Below are positions 19,772 through 29,731 of a DNA stretch of 64,000 nucleotides, one piece after another (position 1 is the first letter of the stretch; each line of letters begins with the position of its first letter). Source of the DNA: Gemella sp. GL1 (GTDB lineage Bacteria; Bacillota; Bacilli; Staphylococcales; Gemellaceae). Position numbers and translations under genes: made by a program. The DNA is taken from NCBI RefSeq assembly GCF_013415365.1, contig NZ_JACBYB010000011.1:99992-163991 (forward strand). The letters run 5' to 3'. The notes under the pieces are model-generated. The model was not told where the DNA came from, did not search any database, and saw only the letters and a list, made by a program, of their open reading frames with translations.

Positions 19772-19780
19772 AGCATATAA

Positions 19781-20383
19781 ATGGCTCGTTTTACAGGTTC
19801 AACTTGGAAGAAATCTCGTCGTTTAGGTATATCACTAAGCGGTACTGGTAAGGAGTTAGCAAAACGTCCTTACGCACCAGGACAGCATGGTCCAGGTCAA
19901 AGAAAAAAATTATCTGAATATGGATTACAATTACAAGAAAAACAAAAACTTCGTTACTTACACGGTATGAATGAAAAACAATTCCGCAAATTATTTGATA
20001 AAGCAGGAAAATTACAAGGTCTACACGGTACAAACTTTATGGCTCTATTAGCTACACGATTAGACTCAGTTGTTTATAGCTTAGGACTAGCTCGTACTAA
20101 CAGACAGGCACGTCAATTAGTAAATCATGGTCATGTGTTAGTAGATGGTAAAAAAGTAGATATCGCATCTTATCAAGTAAAATCAGGTCAGGTTATATCT
20201 ATTCGTGAAAAATCACGTGATTTAGAAATAATCAAAGAGGCAGTGGAAGTTAATAACTTCGTACCTGAATATTTAACTTTTGATGCAGATAAACTTGAAG
20301 GTTCATTAGTAAGACTTCCAGAAAGAAGTGAATTACATCAAGAAATTAATGAACAGTTAATAGTTGAGTACTATTCTCGTTAA
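19781..20383 (+). CDS. rpsD: 30S ribosomal protein S4
   Basis: Primary 16S rRNA-binding protein that nucleates 30S assembly. 200 residues with the conserved [28 protein letters not shown] and S4 RNA-binding domain (about 90-150, [27 protein letters not shown]). It lacks the N-terminal cysteine pairs of zinc-binding S4, so it is the C-minus form as in Bacillus. Transcribed alone from its own promoter to its own terminator. Confidence 0.98.
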   Translation: MARFTGSTWKKSRRLGISLSGTGKELAKRPYAPGQHGPGQRKKLSEYGLQLQEKQKLRYLHGMNEKQFRKLFDKAGKLQGLHGTNFMALLATRLDSVVYSLGLARTNRQARQLVNHGHVLVDGKKVDIASYQVKSGQVISIREKSRDLEIIKEAVEVNNFVPEYLTFDADKLEGSLVRLPERSELHQEINEQLIVEYYSR

Positions 20384-20384
20384 T

Positions 20385-20425
20385 AAAAAATCCACTATAA
20401 AACTAGTGTTTATAGTGGATTTTTT
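20385..20425 (+). terminator. Terminator of rpsD
   Basis: A long perfect stem, AATCCACTATAAA with TTTATAGTGGATT, flanked by A- and T-runs (20385-20425), right after the stop codon. Confidence 0.9.
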
Positions 20426-20562
20426 AACTATAAATATGGATCCTATATTTTAAAAATAATCTATGTACTATTACAATAATATACCATTTAAGATTAATAT
20501 TTCAGTAATTGTGAATTTTATATGAATTTTTATAATCATTTGTTTTAAAAAAATATTTATTG

Positions 20563-20571
20563 TGTTAGAAT
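20563..20571 (+). promoter_or_regulatory. Probable promoter of cydABDC
   Basis: Extended -10 TGtTAGAAT at 20563-20571 with no good -35. The AT-rich spacer 20426-20636 contains one TTGTGAA (20509-20515), half of a Rex-type site, but no second half. Confidence 0.5.
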
Positions 20572-20636
20572 AAGAATTGTAATAAAATGTTTTATTATTT
20601 TAAAATTTAATATTTATATAAAGGAGGTAGCGCAAA

Positions 20637-22016
20637 GTGGACTTATTATTACTTTCAAGGTTACAATTTGCTTCTACAACGATATTTCACTTTTTCTTTG
20701 TACCAATTACCATTGGAATGGTTTTTCTAGTAGCAGTTTTTGAGACAATGTATGTAAGAACTGGTGATGAGCACTACAAGAGAATTACGAAATTCTTTGG
20801 TCATTTATTTTTAATAAACTTTGCTGTAGGAGTTGTAACTGGTATATTACAAGAGTTTCAATTTGGTATGAACTGGTCGGAATATTCTTCTTTTGTTGGA
20901 GATGTTTTTGGACCTTCACTAGCAATTGAAGCCTTGTTAGCATTTTATCTTGAATCTACATTTATAGGTATTTGGATATTTTCATGGGATAAAATTAGTA
21001 AAAAACTACACGCAATGTGTATATGGTTAGTTTCAATAGGAACTATACTATCATCATTTTGGATTTTATCAGCAAATTCATTTATGCAAAGACCTGTAGG
21101 ATATAAAATAGTTGAGAATCCAGTTATTGGCCAAAAGGCTGAAATGGTTGATTTCTTAGCAATTATTCAGAATCCATATCTATGGAATCAATTTCCACAC
21201 GTAATGGCTGCATGTTTTGCTGTTGGTTCGTTTGTTATAGCGGGTATTTCTGCCTGGAAAATGGTTAGAGGACATGAAGTTGCTATGTTTAGAAAAGCAT
21301 TTAGAATTTCTATAATCACAGCTTTAATATCATCGTTAGGTTTAGGAATTACGGGACATGCACAAATGCAGTATTTAGTCAGAGAATACCCTATGAAAGT
21401 TGCTGCCGCAGAAGCAATATATGAAGATACTCATGATCCGGCACCATTTACAGTTTTAGCAAAAATTGATGAAAAGCAACAGGTTGCTGAACCAATAATA
21501 GAAGTTCCTGGATTATTAAGCTTTTTAGCCTTTGATAAATTTGAAGGATCTTTAAAAGGAATGAAAACTCTGCAGGAAGAATTGGATGCTAAATATTATC
21601 CTATTTTAGGAGAGCATTTAAATTATATTCCAGATGTTACAATAATATTTTATGCATTCAGAGTAATGTCAGGTTCTTCGGTACTGTTAATTGGAGTGGC
21701 ACTGCTAGGAACTATATTGTCATTTAGAAGAGAGGAACTTAAATATAAATGGTTTTTACACACAGTTCCTTGGATGATTTTGGTATCAGAATTGGCAACT
21801 GCAACAGGTTGGGTTTATGCTGAAATGGGAAGACAGCCTTTTATAATTTTTGGATTAATGCCAACATATAAAGGAGTTTCTCCAATATCAGCTGAATCAG
21901 TACTATTTTCACTTATAGTATTCTCTACATTGTATGCTATTTTAGGATTAGCCCAATTTATTATATTCAGATATATGATGAAGAAAAAAGAAGCGACAAT
22001 AAGGGAGGTAGTTTAA
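20637..22016 (+). CDS. cydA: Cytochrome bd ubiquinol/menaquinol oxidase subunit I
   Basis: Catalytic subunit of the high-affinity cytochrome bd oxidase in the cytoplasmic membrane; carries hemes b558, b595 and d. 459 residues with about nine helices. The N-terminal RLQFASTTIFHFFFVPITIG holds the first heme-ligand His (H18), WNQFPHVMAACFAVG the second, and GRQPFIIFG matches the GRQPW quinol-site motif. The Q loop is short, as in Firmicutes. Start is GTG at 20637, eight bases after AAGGAGGT. Confidence 0.97.
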   Translation: MDLLLLSRLQFASTTIFHFFFVPITIGMVFLVAVFETMYVRTGDEHYKRITKFFGHLFLINFAVGVVTGILQEFQFGMNWSEYSSFVGDVFGPSLAIEALLAFYLESTFIGIWIFSWDKISKKLHAMCIWLVSIGTILSSFWILSANSFMQRPVGYKIVENPVIGQKAEMVDFLAIIQNPYLWNQFPHVMAACFAVGSFVIAGISAWKMVRGHEVAMFRKAFRISIITALISSLGLGITGHAQMQYLVREYPMKVAAAEAIYEDTHDPAPFTVLAKIDEKQQVAEPIIEVPGLLSFLAFDKFEGSLKGMKTLQEELDAKYYPILGEHLNYIPDVTIIFYAFRVMSGSSVLLIGVALLGTILSFRREELKYKWFLHTVPWMILVSELATATGWVYAEMGRQPFIIFGLMPTYKGVSPISAESVLFSLIVFSTLYAILGLAQFIIFRYMMKKKEATIREVV

Positions 22017-22017
22017 T

Positions 22018-23046
22018 ATGGATACAGCTATTTTGTTATCAAATATATGGTATATATTAATCACGGTTTTATTCACTGGTTTTTTTATACTTGAAGGTTA
22101 TGATTTTGGAGTAGGTGTTCTTTCCCAAATTTTAGGTAAAAATGATCTAGAAAAAAGAGTATACTTTAATACAATTGGCCCATTTTGGGATGCTAATGAA
22201 GTATGGTTATTAACTGGTGGTGGTGCTATGTTTGCTGCTTTTCCAATATGGTATGGAAAATTATTTAGTGGTTATTACATTGCATTTGTTTTAATGCTAG
22301 TAGCATTAATTCTTAGAGGGGTTTCATTTGAATTTCGCGGAAAATTAGGAAATAATAGAAAATGGATTACAACCTTTGATACAGCAATGCTAGTAGGAAG
22401 TTTTTTACCTCCTGTATTATGGGGAGTAGCCGTAGCGAATTTTATGACTGGTGCTAGATTAGATGAAAGTAAGAATATGGTGGATGGTTTTCTAGGACTA
22501 TTATCACCATTCGCTTTATTAGGTGGACTAATGATGCTATTAATCATGTTGGTACACGGTGCACAATTTTTAGTTTTAAAAACTGTAGGTGATTTAAGAG
22601 AACGTGCACAAAAAGCATCTAGTTTATTATTCCCACTAGCAGCCATAGTCACACTGATATTTGCAGGCTGGGCCTTAGTTAAGACAGATATTTTAACTGG
22701 AAATTATTATATTGGTTTAATTTTTGCAATAATTGCCGTAATTTTCTTTGTAATATCATATATTCTAAATAAGAAAAATCAAGATTTAAAAGCTTTTCTT
22801 GCAACATCAGGAACTTTAGGATTTTTAACTTTGGCAGTATTTTCAGGTATGTTTCCTAGAGCCATAATTAATAGTGAAGATGTTTCTAAGTCGTTATTTA
22901 TATATGATGCAGCGAGTAGTGAATACACTCTTAAATTAATGACAATAGTAGGGGTATTTATGATGCCGATAGTTATAGGGAACCAAGTCTGGGCCTATAA
23001 AATTTTCAAAAAACGTTTAAGAAAAGAAGATGAATTGGAGTATTAA
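22018..23046 (+). CDS. cydB: Cytochrome bd oxidase subunit II
   Basis: Structural partner of CydA, 342 residues, eight or so helices. Begins IWYILITVLFTGFFILEGYDFGVG, a family hallmark, followed by GPFWDANEVWLLTGGGAMFAAFP. The ATG is one base after the cydA stop, with GGGAGG inside the cydA end, so translation is coupled. Confidence 0.97.
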   Translation: MDTAILLSNIWYILITVLFTGFFILEGYDFGVGVLSQILGKNDLEKRVYFNTIGPFWDANEVWLLTGGGAMFAAFPIWYGKLFSGYYIAFVLMLVALILRGVSFEFRGKLGNNRKWITTFDTAMLVGSFLPPVLWGVAVANFMTGARLDESKNMVDGFLGLLSPFALLGGLMMLLIMLVHGAQFLVLKTVGDLRERAQKASSLLFPLAAIVTLIFAGWALVKTDILTGNYYIGLIFAIIAVIFFVISYILNKKNQDLKAFLATSGTLGFLTLAVFSGMFPRAIINSEDVSKSLFIYDAASSEYTLKLMTIVGVFMMPIVIGNQVWAYKIFKKRLRKEDELEY

Positions 23047-23049
23047 TGT

Positions 23050-24759
23050 ATGTCAAAATATAGGAAGAGTAAAGTGAGTCTTCCTGTAAAAAAGAGCTTG
23101 TACATAATATTATTATTCTTATCAATAGTAGAGGCAGTTTGTATAATCTTACAGACTGCCTTTTTAGCTAAAACAATAGTTAGTTTATTTGAGAGCGAGT
23201 ATAATATTTTTAATTATGTATTATTATTTTTTATAGGATATTTTTTCAGAACAGTATCTCTGCATTTACAACAATATTTTACAGAGAAAGAAGCAGAAAA
23301 GTTGGAGATTTCTTTACGTGAACAGTTAATATATTCATATTTTAAGAAAGGAGCAGAATTTACTAGCAAGGAAGGGACAGGGAAATTAATTACCTTATCA
23401 ATTGAAGGTATAGCACAAGTAAAAAATTATTTTGAACTAAATGTATCCAAAAAATTACGTAGTGTTATAATACCTATATTAGTAGTATGGTTTACTTTTT
23501 ACACAGATAAGGTTTCAGCTTTTATGATATCATCATTTATACCGGTAATAGTAATATTTATGATTCTTTTGGGTGTTACAGCAAGAGATATGGCAGACAG
23601 ACAATATAAAAAATATAGAATTCTATCAAATAATTTTGTTGATACTATACGAGGTATTGAAAGTCTTAAATTTTTAGGAATAGCTAAAAATTATTTACCT
23701 ATAATGGAAGAAAAGAATAGTGAGTATAGAAAAAGTACTATGCTCACACTAAGATATGCATTTTTAAATAGCTTTGCATTAGATATATTGACGACACTTG
23801 CGATTGCTTTTTTGGCTGTAAGGTTAGGAATACTTTTATTAGCAGGGGATACTAATTTATTACCAGCTTTAACAGTATTACTGATAGCTCCTGAATTTTT
23901 CTTACCCATGAAACAGGCTGCAACTGATTATCATGCGAGTCTAAACGGACAAGTAGCTTATGAAGAAATTATAAATATTATAAATACACAAGATAAGTCA
24001 AAAAATAATTATGAAAAAATTTGTAATTTTAAAAAATTAGAATTAAGAAATGTAAGTTTAATAAAAGAAGAAAAAGCTGTATTAGATAATATATCATTCA
24101 CCATAAAAGAGGGAGATAGAATTTGTATTGTAGGTCAGAGTGGATCTGGAAAGACAAGTCTAATTTCTATTTTATCAGGGATATCAAATAACTCAAGTGG
24201 AGATATAAAAATAAATGAAAAAAATGTAGGGTTAAAAAACTCTAATTGGATTGAACACATTTCCTATATATCACAGTTTCCATATATTTTTCCAGCTTCA
24301 ATCAGAAGTAATTTAGAGTTTTATTTAGATAAACCATCCAGTGCAGAAGAACTTGATAAAGTTACCGAACTTGTTGGTTTAGATACTTATGTTAAAGGTT
24401 TAGATAAAGGATATGATACTCTAATTGGTGAAGGTGGAAGAGAACTTAGTGGTGGACAAGCACAAAGGATAGCAATAGCAAGGGCACTTCTTAGTGATAG
24501 AAAAGTTGTAATATTAGATGAACCTACTAGTCATTTAGATATTGAAACTGAGTTTGAAATAAAAGAAAAATTACTGGCACTTTTTAAAGATAGAACAGTA
24601 ATAATAGCAACACACAGATTACATTGGCTGAACGATATGGATTATGTTTTAAATATAGAATCAGGAAAAGTTAAGTATTTTGAAAAATTAGATAATTTTA
24701 GAGAAGACAATAAATATGAGGATCTAAAAAAGTCTTTAGTGGGAGAAAGATATGAATAA
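23050..24759 (+). CDS. cydD: Thiol reductant ABC exporter subunit CydD
   Basis: Half-transporter of the CydDC heterodimer needed for cytochrome bd assembly (reported to handle glutathione/cysteine or heme). 569 residues: six-helix membrane domain (about 15-300), then an ATPase domain with GQSGSGKTS, LSGGQAQR and VVILDEPTSHLD. The start is ATG at 23050, three bases after the cydB stop; another ATG overlapping that stop is out of frame. Named CydD by position after cydAB and by pairing with the next gene. Confidence 0.9.
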   Translation: MSKYRKSKVSLPVKKSLYIILLFLSIVEAVCIILQTAFLAKTIVSLFESEYNIFNYVLLFFIGYFFRTVSLHLQQYFTEKEAEKLEISLREQLIYSYFKKGAEFTSKEGTGKLITLSIEGIAQVKNYFELNVSKKLRSVIIPILVVWFTFYTDKVSAFMISSFIPVIVIFMILLGVTARDMADRQYKKYRILSNNFVDTIRGIESLKFLGIAKNYLPIMEEKNSEYRKSTMLTLRYAFLNSFALDILTTLAIAFLAVRLGILLLAGDTNLLPALTVLLIAPEFFLPMKQAATDYHASLNGQVAYEEIINIINTQDKSKNNYEKICNFKKLELRNVSLIKEEKAVLDNISFTIKEGDRICIVGQSGSGKTSLISILSGISNNSSGDIKINEKNVGLKNSNWIEHISYISQFPYIFPASIRSNLEFYLDKPSSAEELDKVTELVGLDTYVKGLDKGYDTLIGEGGRELSGGQAQRIAIARALLSDRKVVILDEPTSHLDIETEFEIKEKLLALFKDRTVIIATHRLHWLNDMDYVLNIESGKVKYFEKLDNFREDNKYEDLKKSLVGERYE

Positions 24760-26476
24760 GACATCGATAATTAGAAATGAACTCAAAAATAATAAATTTA
24801 AAATTAATCTTATTGTTATCTTAGGTGTAATATCGGCTGTAAGTGGAATTGGTCTTATGTATATTTCAGGTTTTTTGATCAGTAAATCGGCATTAAAAAT
24901 TGGAAATATTTTATTGCTACAGGTTCCTGCTGTTTTAACAAGAACTTTTTCGCTTACTCAATCTGTATTTTCATATCTACATAGGCTAATAGGCCATGAT
25001 TTAGTTTTGAAATTGATAGAAAAAATGCGCAGTAAGGTCTATATTATTTTAGAACCTATGGCTTTAAGGTTAAAAAAAGAATATAAATCGGGAGATTTAT
25101 TAGGTTTACTTTCGGAAGATATTGATCATTTACAAAATATATACTTGAAAACTATTTTTCCAGCTATCATATCATTAATTGTATATACAGTATTTATTGC
25201 TATAATGGTTCCGTTGGATTACTATTATTCATTATTGGCACTTACATTCGGTTTTTTTATAATATTTGTAGTTCCTTTTCTCTCATTATATTTAACAAAA
25301 AATAAACAAGTTATAGTAAAAAAAAGCAAACATAAATTATATACTAATCTTACGAGTGCAGTACTAGGAATAACGGATTTTATTTCGGCAAATAAGGTTG
25401 AAAATCTTGTACATGAGTACAAAACAAATGAAATTGAGATTATTAAGGCTGAAAAAAAAATAAAATCAATAGTTCACTTGAGAGAGATCACATTACAATT
25501 TTTAGCAACTTTAGTTGTAACCTTTATGATTTATTCTTGTATGAATATGTCAATTAATAATACTATTGAAAATGTATATATAGCATCTTTTTGTATGATA
25601 GCATTATCAGTTTTATCTGTAGTATTAATGACGGGAGAAGCTATATCGCATATACCAACATATAAAATCTCTATAGATAGAGTGAAAGAATTTTATTCTA
25701 ATAAAGAAGAAGTGGACAATGTTGAGTATAATGAAACGAACTATAATAATATAATAGAAATTAAAAATTTAAAATTTGCTTATGATAATACTAAAATGAT
25801 TTTAAATGACATATCTTTGAGTGTGAAAAAAGGCGAAAAAGTTGCTATACTTGGAAGAAGTGGAGTCGGTAAATCAACACTTATTAAATTAATAACGGGA
25901 ACTTATAAAGATTATGAAGGTAGTATAAAAGTATTTGGAAACTTGCCAAGTGAGAATTTATTAGGTAAAAAAATATCTATGTTGAATCAAAAACCATATC
26001 TTTTCGATATGAGTATTAAAGATAATTTAGAATTATCTAATATAGATTCAAAAAATGTCATCTCTATCTCTCGGATAGAAGATAGTTTAGAGAAATCACA
26101 AATGAAACAAACAATAGATATGCTACCGGATGGTATATATACAAATGTATATGAATCTGGAACTAGATTTTCAGGGGGAGAGAGACAGCGTATTGCCTTG
26201 GCAAGAACTCTAATTCAAAATAATGAATTATTATTATTAGACGAACCTACTGTTGGATTAGATCCAAAAACGGAAACTGATTTACTTAACACTATTTTTA
26301 AAAATAATGATAATAAAACAATTATTTGGATAACACATCATTTAAACTCTATAGAATACATGGATAGAATAATATTCATTAATAATGGAAAAATAGAGAT
26401 GGATGGCTCGCATGAAGAACTTTATGAAAGTAATTATAAATATAAGAATTTGTATGATATGGATAGAGGATATTAA
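24752..26476 (+). CDS. cydC: Thiol reductant ABC exporter subunit CydC
   Basis: Second half-transporter, 574 residues: membrane domain with the conserved GIGLMYISGFLISKSAL and RTFSLTQSVFSYLHRLIGHD segments, and an ATPase domain with GRSGVGKST, FSGGERQR and LLLLDEPTVGLD. Overlaps cydD by eight bases and ends the four-gene cyd operon at a strong terminator. Together the operon gives oxygen respiration at low oxygen tension. Confidence 0.9.
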   Translation: MNKTSIIRNELKNNKFKINLIVILGVISAVSGIGLMYISGFLISKSALKIGNILLLQVPAVLTRTFSLTQSVFSYLHRLIGHDLVLKLIEKMRSKVYIILEPMALRLKKEYKSGDLLGLLSEDIDHLQNIYLKTIFPAIISLIVYTVFIAIMVPLDYYYSLLALTFGFFIIFVVPFLSLYLTKNKQVIVKKSKHKLYTNLTSAVLGITDFISANKVENLVHEYKTNEIEIIKAEKKIKSIVHLREITLQFLATLVVTFMIYSCMNMSINNTIENVYIASFCMIALSVLSVVLMTGEAISHIPTYKISIDRVKEFYSNKEEVDNVEYNETNYNNIIEIKNLKFAYDNTKMILNDISLSVKKGEKVAILGRSGVGKSTLIKLITGTYKDYEGSIKVFGNLPSENLLGKKISMLNQKPYLFDMSIKDNLELSNIDSKNVISISRIEDSLEKSQMKQTIDMLPDGIYTNVYESGTRFSGGERQRIALARTLIQNNELLLLDEPTVGLDPKTETDLLNTIFKNNDNKTIIWITHHLNSIEYMDRIIFINNGKIEMDGSHEELYESNYKYKNLYDMDRGY

Positions 26477-26523
26477 AAATACAGGTATAGCAGGAATATT
26501 TCCTGCTATACCTGTATTTTTAA
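26473..26523 (+). terminator. Terminator of the cyd operon
   Basis: A 24-bp perfect inverted repeat (26473-26496 and 26500-26523) with a three-base loop, GC-richer in the middle (CAGGTATAGCAGG) and ending in TTTTT. The left arm includes the cydC stop codon. Confidence 0.9.
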
Positions 26524-26533
26524 TGTTAAATTG

Positions 26534-26562
26534 TTGATTTTTACCAAAATATAATATATAAT
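26534..26562 (+). promoter_or_regulatory. Promoter of rpsB-tsf
   Basis: TTGATT (26534-26539), 17-nt spacer, TATAAT (26557-26562). Confidence 0.8.
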
Positions 26563-26569
26563 AATTTAG

Positions 26570-26681
26570 GTTGAATTAGATTCAACTAAATAATACACAC
26601 GATATTTGATTTAGTTATTTGGTGCTCATGTCTATAATTAATATGAAGATATCGGAGGAAAAACCAAGGAGGAAAATAACT
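26570..26681 (+). promoter_or_regulatory. 5' leader of rpsB with competing hairpins
   Basis: About 110 untranslated bases. GTTGAA/TTCAAC forms a hairpin at 26570-26586, and AACTAAA (26584-26590) can instead pair with TTTAGTT (26610-26616); the two share bases. Two Shine-Dalgarno-like stretches follow (GGAGG at 26655-26659 and AAGGAGG at 26666-26672); only the second has a start codon at the right distance. S2 leaders are known regulatory elements in other bacteria; the link here is inference. Confidence 0.35.
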
Positions 26682-27395
26682 ATGCCAGTTATTTCAATGA
26701 AACAATTATTAGAAGCAGGAGTTCATTTCGGACATCAAACAAGAAGATGGAATCCTAAAATGGATAAATATATTTTCACAGAAAGAAATGGAATATATAT
26801 TATCGACCTACAAAAAACTGTAAAAAAAGTAGATGAAGCATATGAATTTGTTAAATCAGTAGCTGATCAAGGTGGAAAGATGTTATTTGTAGGGACAAAG
26901 AAACAAGCACAAGATGCTATTAAAGAAGAAGCTGAGAGATCAGGTCAATACTACATTAACCATCGTTGGTTAGGTGGAACTTTAACTAACTATAAAACAA
27001 TTAAAGGACGTATTGATAGGATTTCTGAAATTGAAAAAATGGAAGAAGATGGCCTATTTGAAGTTTTACCAAAAAAAGAAGTAATCGAATTGCGTAAAGA
27101 GTATGATAGATTAAATAAATTCTTAGGTGGAATTAGAGAAATGAAAAACATGCCAGATGCAATGTTCGTAGTTGATCCTAAAAAAGAACATAATGCCATA
27201 GCAGAAGCTAAAAAATTAGGAATTCCAGTAGTAGGTATTGTAGATACAAATTGTGATCCAGATGATGTCGATTATGTTATTCCAGCTAATGATGATGCAA
27301 TTCGTGCTGTGAAATTATTAACGGCTAAAATGGCAGACGCCTTTGTTGCTTATAATGAAGGAAATGTTGAAGAAGTGGCTGCTGAAGAAGAATAA
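26682..27395 (+). CDS. rpsB: 30S ribosomal protein S2
   Basis: 237 residues starting [27 protein letters not shown], the invariant S2 N-terminus, with [26 protein letters not shown] and [15 protein letters not shown] motifs and an acidic tail (EVAAEEE). The ATG at 26682 follows AAGGAGG; an in-frame extension upstream runs through the leader and is not homologous to S2. It binds late in 30S assembly and helps recruit S1-type factors. Paired with tsf, the universal bacterial arrangement. Confidence 0.97.
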   Translation: MPVISMKQLLEAGVHFGHQTRRWNPKMDKYIFTERNGIYIIDLQKTVKKVDEAYEFVKSVADQGGKMLFVGTKKQAQDAIKEEAERSGQYYINHRWLGGTLTNYKTIKGRIDRISEIEKMEEDGLFEVLPKKEVIELRKEYDRLNKFLGGIREMKNMPDAMFVVDPKKEHNAIAEAKKLGIPVVGIVDTNCDPDDVDYVIPANDDAIRAVKLLTAKMADAFVAYNEGNVEEVAAEEE

Positions 27396-27400
27396 TTTCT

Positions 27401-27450
27401 CGATAATGATTATAAATAGTGCGTCGAGTAATGCACTATTATAATCATCG
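27401..27450 (+). promoter_or_regulatory. rpsB-tsf intercistronic hairpin
   Basis: Left arm 27401-27422 and right arm 27433-27450 pair almost perfectly (core TAGTGC/GCACTA, then GATTATA/TATAATC with one bulged A, then CGAT/ATCG ends) around a ten-base loop. No T-run follows, so it is more likely an RNA-stability or attenuation element than a full terminator. Confidence 0.55.
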
Positions 27451-27501
27451 TATTAACATTAAGGTTAAAGATATAATAATAAAAAATGGAGGAAATTAAT
27501 T

Positions 27502-28383
27502 ATGGCTATAACAGCTGCTCAAGTTAAAGAATTAAGAGAACGTACTGGTGCTGGTATGATGGATTGTAAAAAAGCGTTAATCGCTACTAATGGAGACATC
27601 GATGCAGCAATCGATTACTTAAGAGAAAATGGTATTGCGAAAGCTGCTAAAAAAGCAGATCGTATAGCTGCTGAGGGTATTACATATTTAGTGGAAGAAG
27701 GAAACAAAGCATTAGTTCTAGAAATTAACTCAGAAACTGATTTCGTTGCAAAAAATGAAAAATTTTTAGAATTAGTAAAAGAAGTAGGTAATGTAATTCT
27801 TAAAGCTGAACCAAAATCAATTGAAGAAGCACTAGCAGTATCTGTGGGTGATGAAACAATAGAAACACTTATAAATAATGGGATTGCAACAATTGGTGAA
27901 AAGTTATCATTAAGAAGATTTGAAGTAATAACTAAGACTGATGCAGACTCATTCGGAACATACTCTCATATGGGGGGGAGAATTGGTGTTCTTACATTAG
28001 TTGAAGGAACTACTGATGGAGAAGTTGCTAAAGATGTTGCGATGCACATTGCAGCTTTAAACCCTAAATATTTAGATGAGTCTCAAGTTCCTCAAGAAGA
28101 ATTAGATCGTGAGAAAAAAGTTCTTTCTGAACAAGCATTAAACGAAGGTAAACCAGCAGCAATCGTTGAAAAAATGATTGTAGGTAGATTAAATAAATAT
28201 TTAGAAGAAATCTGCGTTACAAAACAAAAATTTGTTAAAGATGACAGTATGACTGTTGAACAATTTGTAGCTTCTAAAGGTGGTAAGCTTACTAAGTTTG
28301 TTAGATATGAAGTTGGTGAAGGTATCGAGAAAAAAGAAGATAACTTTGCTGAAGAAGTAATGAACCAAGTAAGAGGTAACTAA
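27502..28383 (+). CDS. tsf: Translation elongation factor Ts
   Basis: Guanine nucleotide exchange factor for EF-Tu. 293 residues; N-terminal UBA-like module [22 protein letters not shown], then [22 protein letters not shown], and the core motif [13 protein letters not shown] that enters EF-Tu. GGAGG precedes the ATG. Downstream of rpsB by about 105 bases containing the hairpin above, and followed by a terminator before pyrH. Confidence 0.97.
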   Translation: MAITAAQVKELRERTGAGMMDCKKALIATNGDIDAAIDYLRENGIAKAAKKADRIAAEGITYLVEEGNKALVLEINSETDFVAKNEKFLELVKEVGNVILKAEPKSIEEALAVSVGDETIETLINNGIATIGEKLSLRRFEVITKTDADSFGTYSHMGGRIGVLTLVEGTTDGEVAKDVAMHIAALNPKYLDESQVPQEELDREKKVLSEQALNEGKPAAIVEKMIVGRLNKYLEEICVTKQKFVKDDSMTVEQFVASKGGKLTKFVRYEVGEGIEKKEDNFAEEVMNQVRGN

Positions 28384-28386
28384 TAT

Positions 28387-28420
28387 AAAAAGCATACACG
28401 ATAGTAGTGTGTGCTTTTTT
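28387..28420 (+). terminator. Terminator between tsf and pyrH
   Basis: AAAAAGCATACAC (28387-28399) pairs with GTGTGTGCTTTTT (28407-28419), one G-T pair, with the T-run in the right arm. pyrH starts 22 bases later, so leakage or a promoter inside must serve pyrH-frr. Confidence 0.8.
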
Positions 28421-28441
28421 AAAAGAATGGAGGTATATAGT

Positions 28442-29158
28442 ATGTCAAAAGCATATAAAAGAGTTCTTTTAAAACTAAGTGGAGAAGCATTAGCAGGAGA
28501 TAAAGGTTTTGGAATAAATTCTGAAATTGTTAATAAGATGACAAATCAAATTGCTAAAGTTGTAAAACAAGGTGTAGAAGTAGCCATCGTAGTAGGTGGA
28601 GGTAATATTTGGAGAGGAAAAACTGGAGAAGAATTAGGTATGGAGCGAACAACAGCTGATTCAATGGGGATGCTTGCTACAGTCATGAATTCTTTAGCAC
28701 TACAAGATTCATTAGAACAAAGAGGTGTAGATACTAGAGTATTAACATCTGTAGAAATGAAGGCTATGGCAGAACCCTATATTAGACGTAGAGCTATAAG
28801 ACATTTAGAAAAAGGGAGAGTTGCAATTTTTGCAGCGGGAATAGGAAATCCATTCTTTTCAACAGATACCACTGCAGCTTTAAGAGCAAAAGAAATTGAC
28901 GCAGATGTGATATTAATGGGTAAAAATGCAGTAGATGGTGTTTATTCAGCCGATCCTAAAGTAGAAAAAGACGCTACAAAATTCGATGATTTAACTCATA
29001 TTGATGTGATTAGTAAAGGATTAGCAGTAATGGACTCTACAGCTATTTCATTCTGTATGGATAATAATTTACCGATAATAGTATTCTCTATTGATGAAGA
29101 TGATAATATTATTAAAGTTATTAATGGAGAAAAAATGGGAACAATAATAACAAAATAA
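28442..29158 (+). CDS. pyrH: Uridylate kinase
   Basis: Hexameric UMP kinase of the amino-acid-kinase fold: UMP + ATP to UDP + ADP in pyrimidine nucleotide synthesis. 238 residues from the ATG at 28442 (GGAGG at 28429-28433); the in-frame ATG at 28409 lies in the tsf terminator. Motifs [32 protein letters not shown]-equivalent [19 protein letters not shown] and the DGVYSADPK loop. Standard tsf-pyrH-frr order. Confidence 0.96.
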   Translation: MSKAYKRVLLKLSGEALAGDKGFGINSEIVNKMTNQIAKVVKQGVEVAIVVGGGNIWRGKTGEELGMERTTADSMGMLATVMNSLALQDSLEQRGVDTRVLTSVEMKAMAEPYIRRRAIRHLEKGRVAIFAAGIGNPFFSTDTTAALRAKEIDADVILMGKNAVDGVYSADPKVEKDATKFDDLTHIDVISKGLAVMDSTAISFCMDNNLPIIVFSIDEDDNIIKVINGEKMGTIITK

Positions 29159-29171
29159 TAGGAGAATAATA

Positions 29172-29729
29172 ATGCCTGAACAAATAATTTCAATATTAGA
29201 AGAAAAAATGACTAAGGCTATTGCCAGTCTTACAAGAGAATTATCGTCGATTAGAGCAGGTAAAGCAAATGCTGCTATTCTTGATAGATTAAATGTAGAA
29301 TATTATGGAGTAGCGACTCCTATTAATCAAGTTGCGGGAATTTCTGTACCTGAACCTAAAATGTTAGTTATTTCACCATATGAAAAATCATTATTAGGAG
29401 ATATAGAAAAATCAATACAGGCGTCAGATTTAGGATTAAACCCCTCTAATGATGGTTCTGTAATAAGAATTGTATTTCCTTCTTTGACGGAAGAACGTAG
29501 AAAAGAACTTGCTAAACAGGTAGGGAAAGAATCAGAAAGCTCAAAAGTAGCAGTAAGAAATATTCGCCGTGATTCAATTGATTCTATGAAAAAATTAGAA
29601 AAATCATCTCAAATAACAGAAGATGATTTAAAATATTATTCAGACGAGATACAAAAAATTACAGATAAATTTATTACTGAAATAGATGTGGTAACAAAAG
29701 AAAAACAAAATGAATTAATGGGTGTGTAA
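29172..29729 (+). CDS. frr: Ribosome recycling factor
   Basis: Splits the post-termination ribosome with EF-G. 185 residues, standard length, with the helical domain sequence TRELSSIRAGKANAAILDRLNVEYYG, the IQASDLGLNPSNDGSVIRI beta domain and the C-terminal RNIRRDSIDSMKKLEK helix. Ends three bases before the DUF896 start codon. Confidence 0.97.
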   Translation: MPEQIISILEEKMTKAIASLTRELSSIRAGKANAAILDRLNVEYYGVATPINQVAGISVPEPKMLVISPYEKSLLGDIEKSIQASDLGLNPSNDGSVIRIVFPSLTEERRKELAKQVGKESESSKVAVRNIRRDSIDSMKKLEKSSQITEDDLKYYSDEIQKITDKFITEIDVVTKEKQNELMGV

Positions 29730-29731
29730 TT

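Noticed and set aside
19602..19780. T-box or other riboswitch before rpsD
   Set aside because: No T-box GGUGGNACCGCG-type sequence or known ligand-binding core; an S4 leader explains the position better.
20509..20515. TTGTGAA upstream of cydA as a Rex operator
   Set aside because: Only one half-site; the matching TTCACAA at the required spacing is absent.
26619..26681. N-terminal extension of S2
   Set aside because: Upstream starts lack an RBS, and S2 homology begins exactly at the ATG at 26682.
27472..27477. TATAAT before tsf as a second promoter
   Set aside because: No -35 at the right distance; AT-rich chance match.
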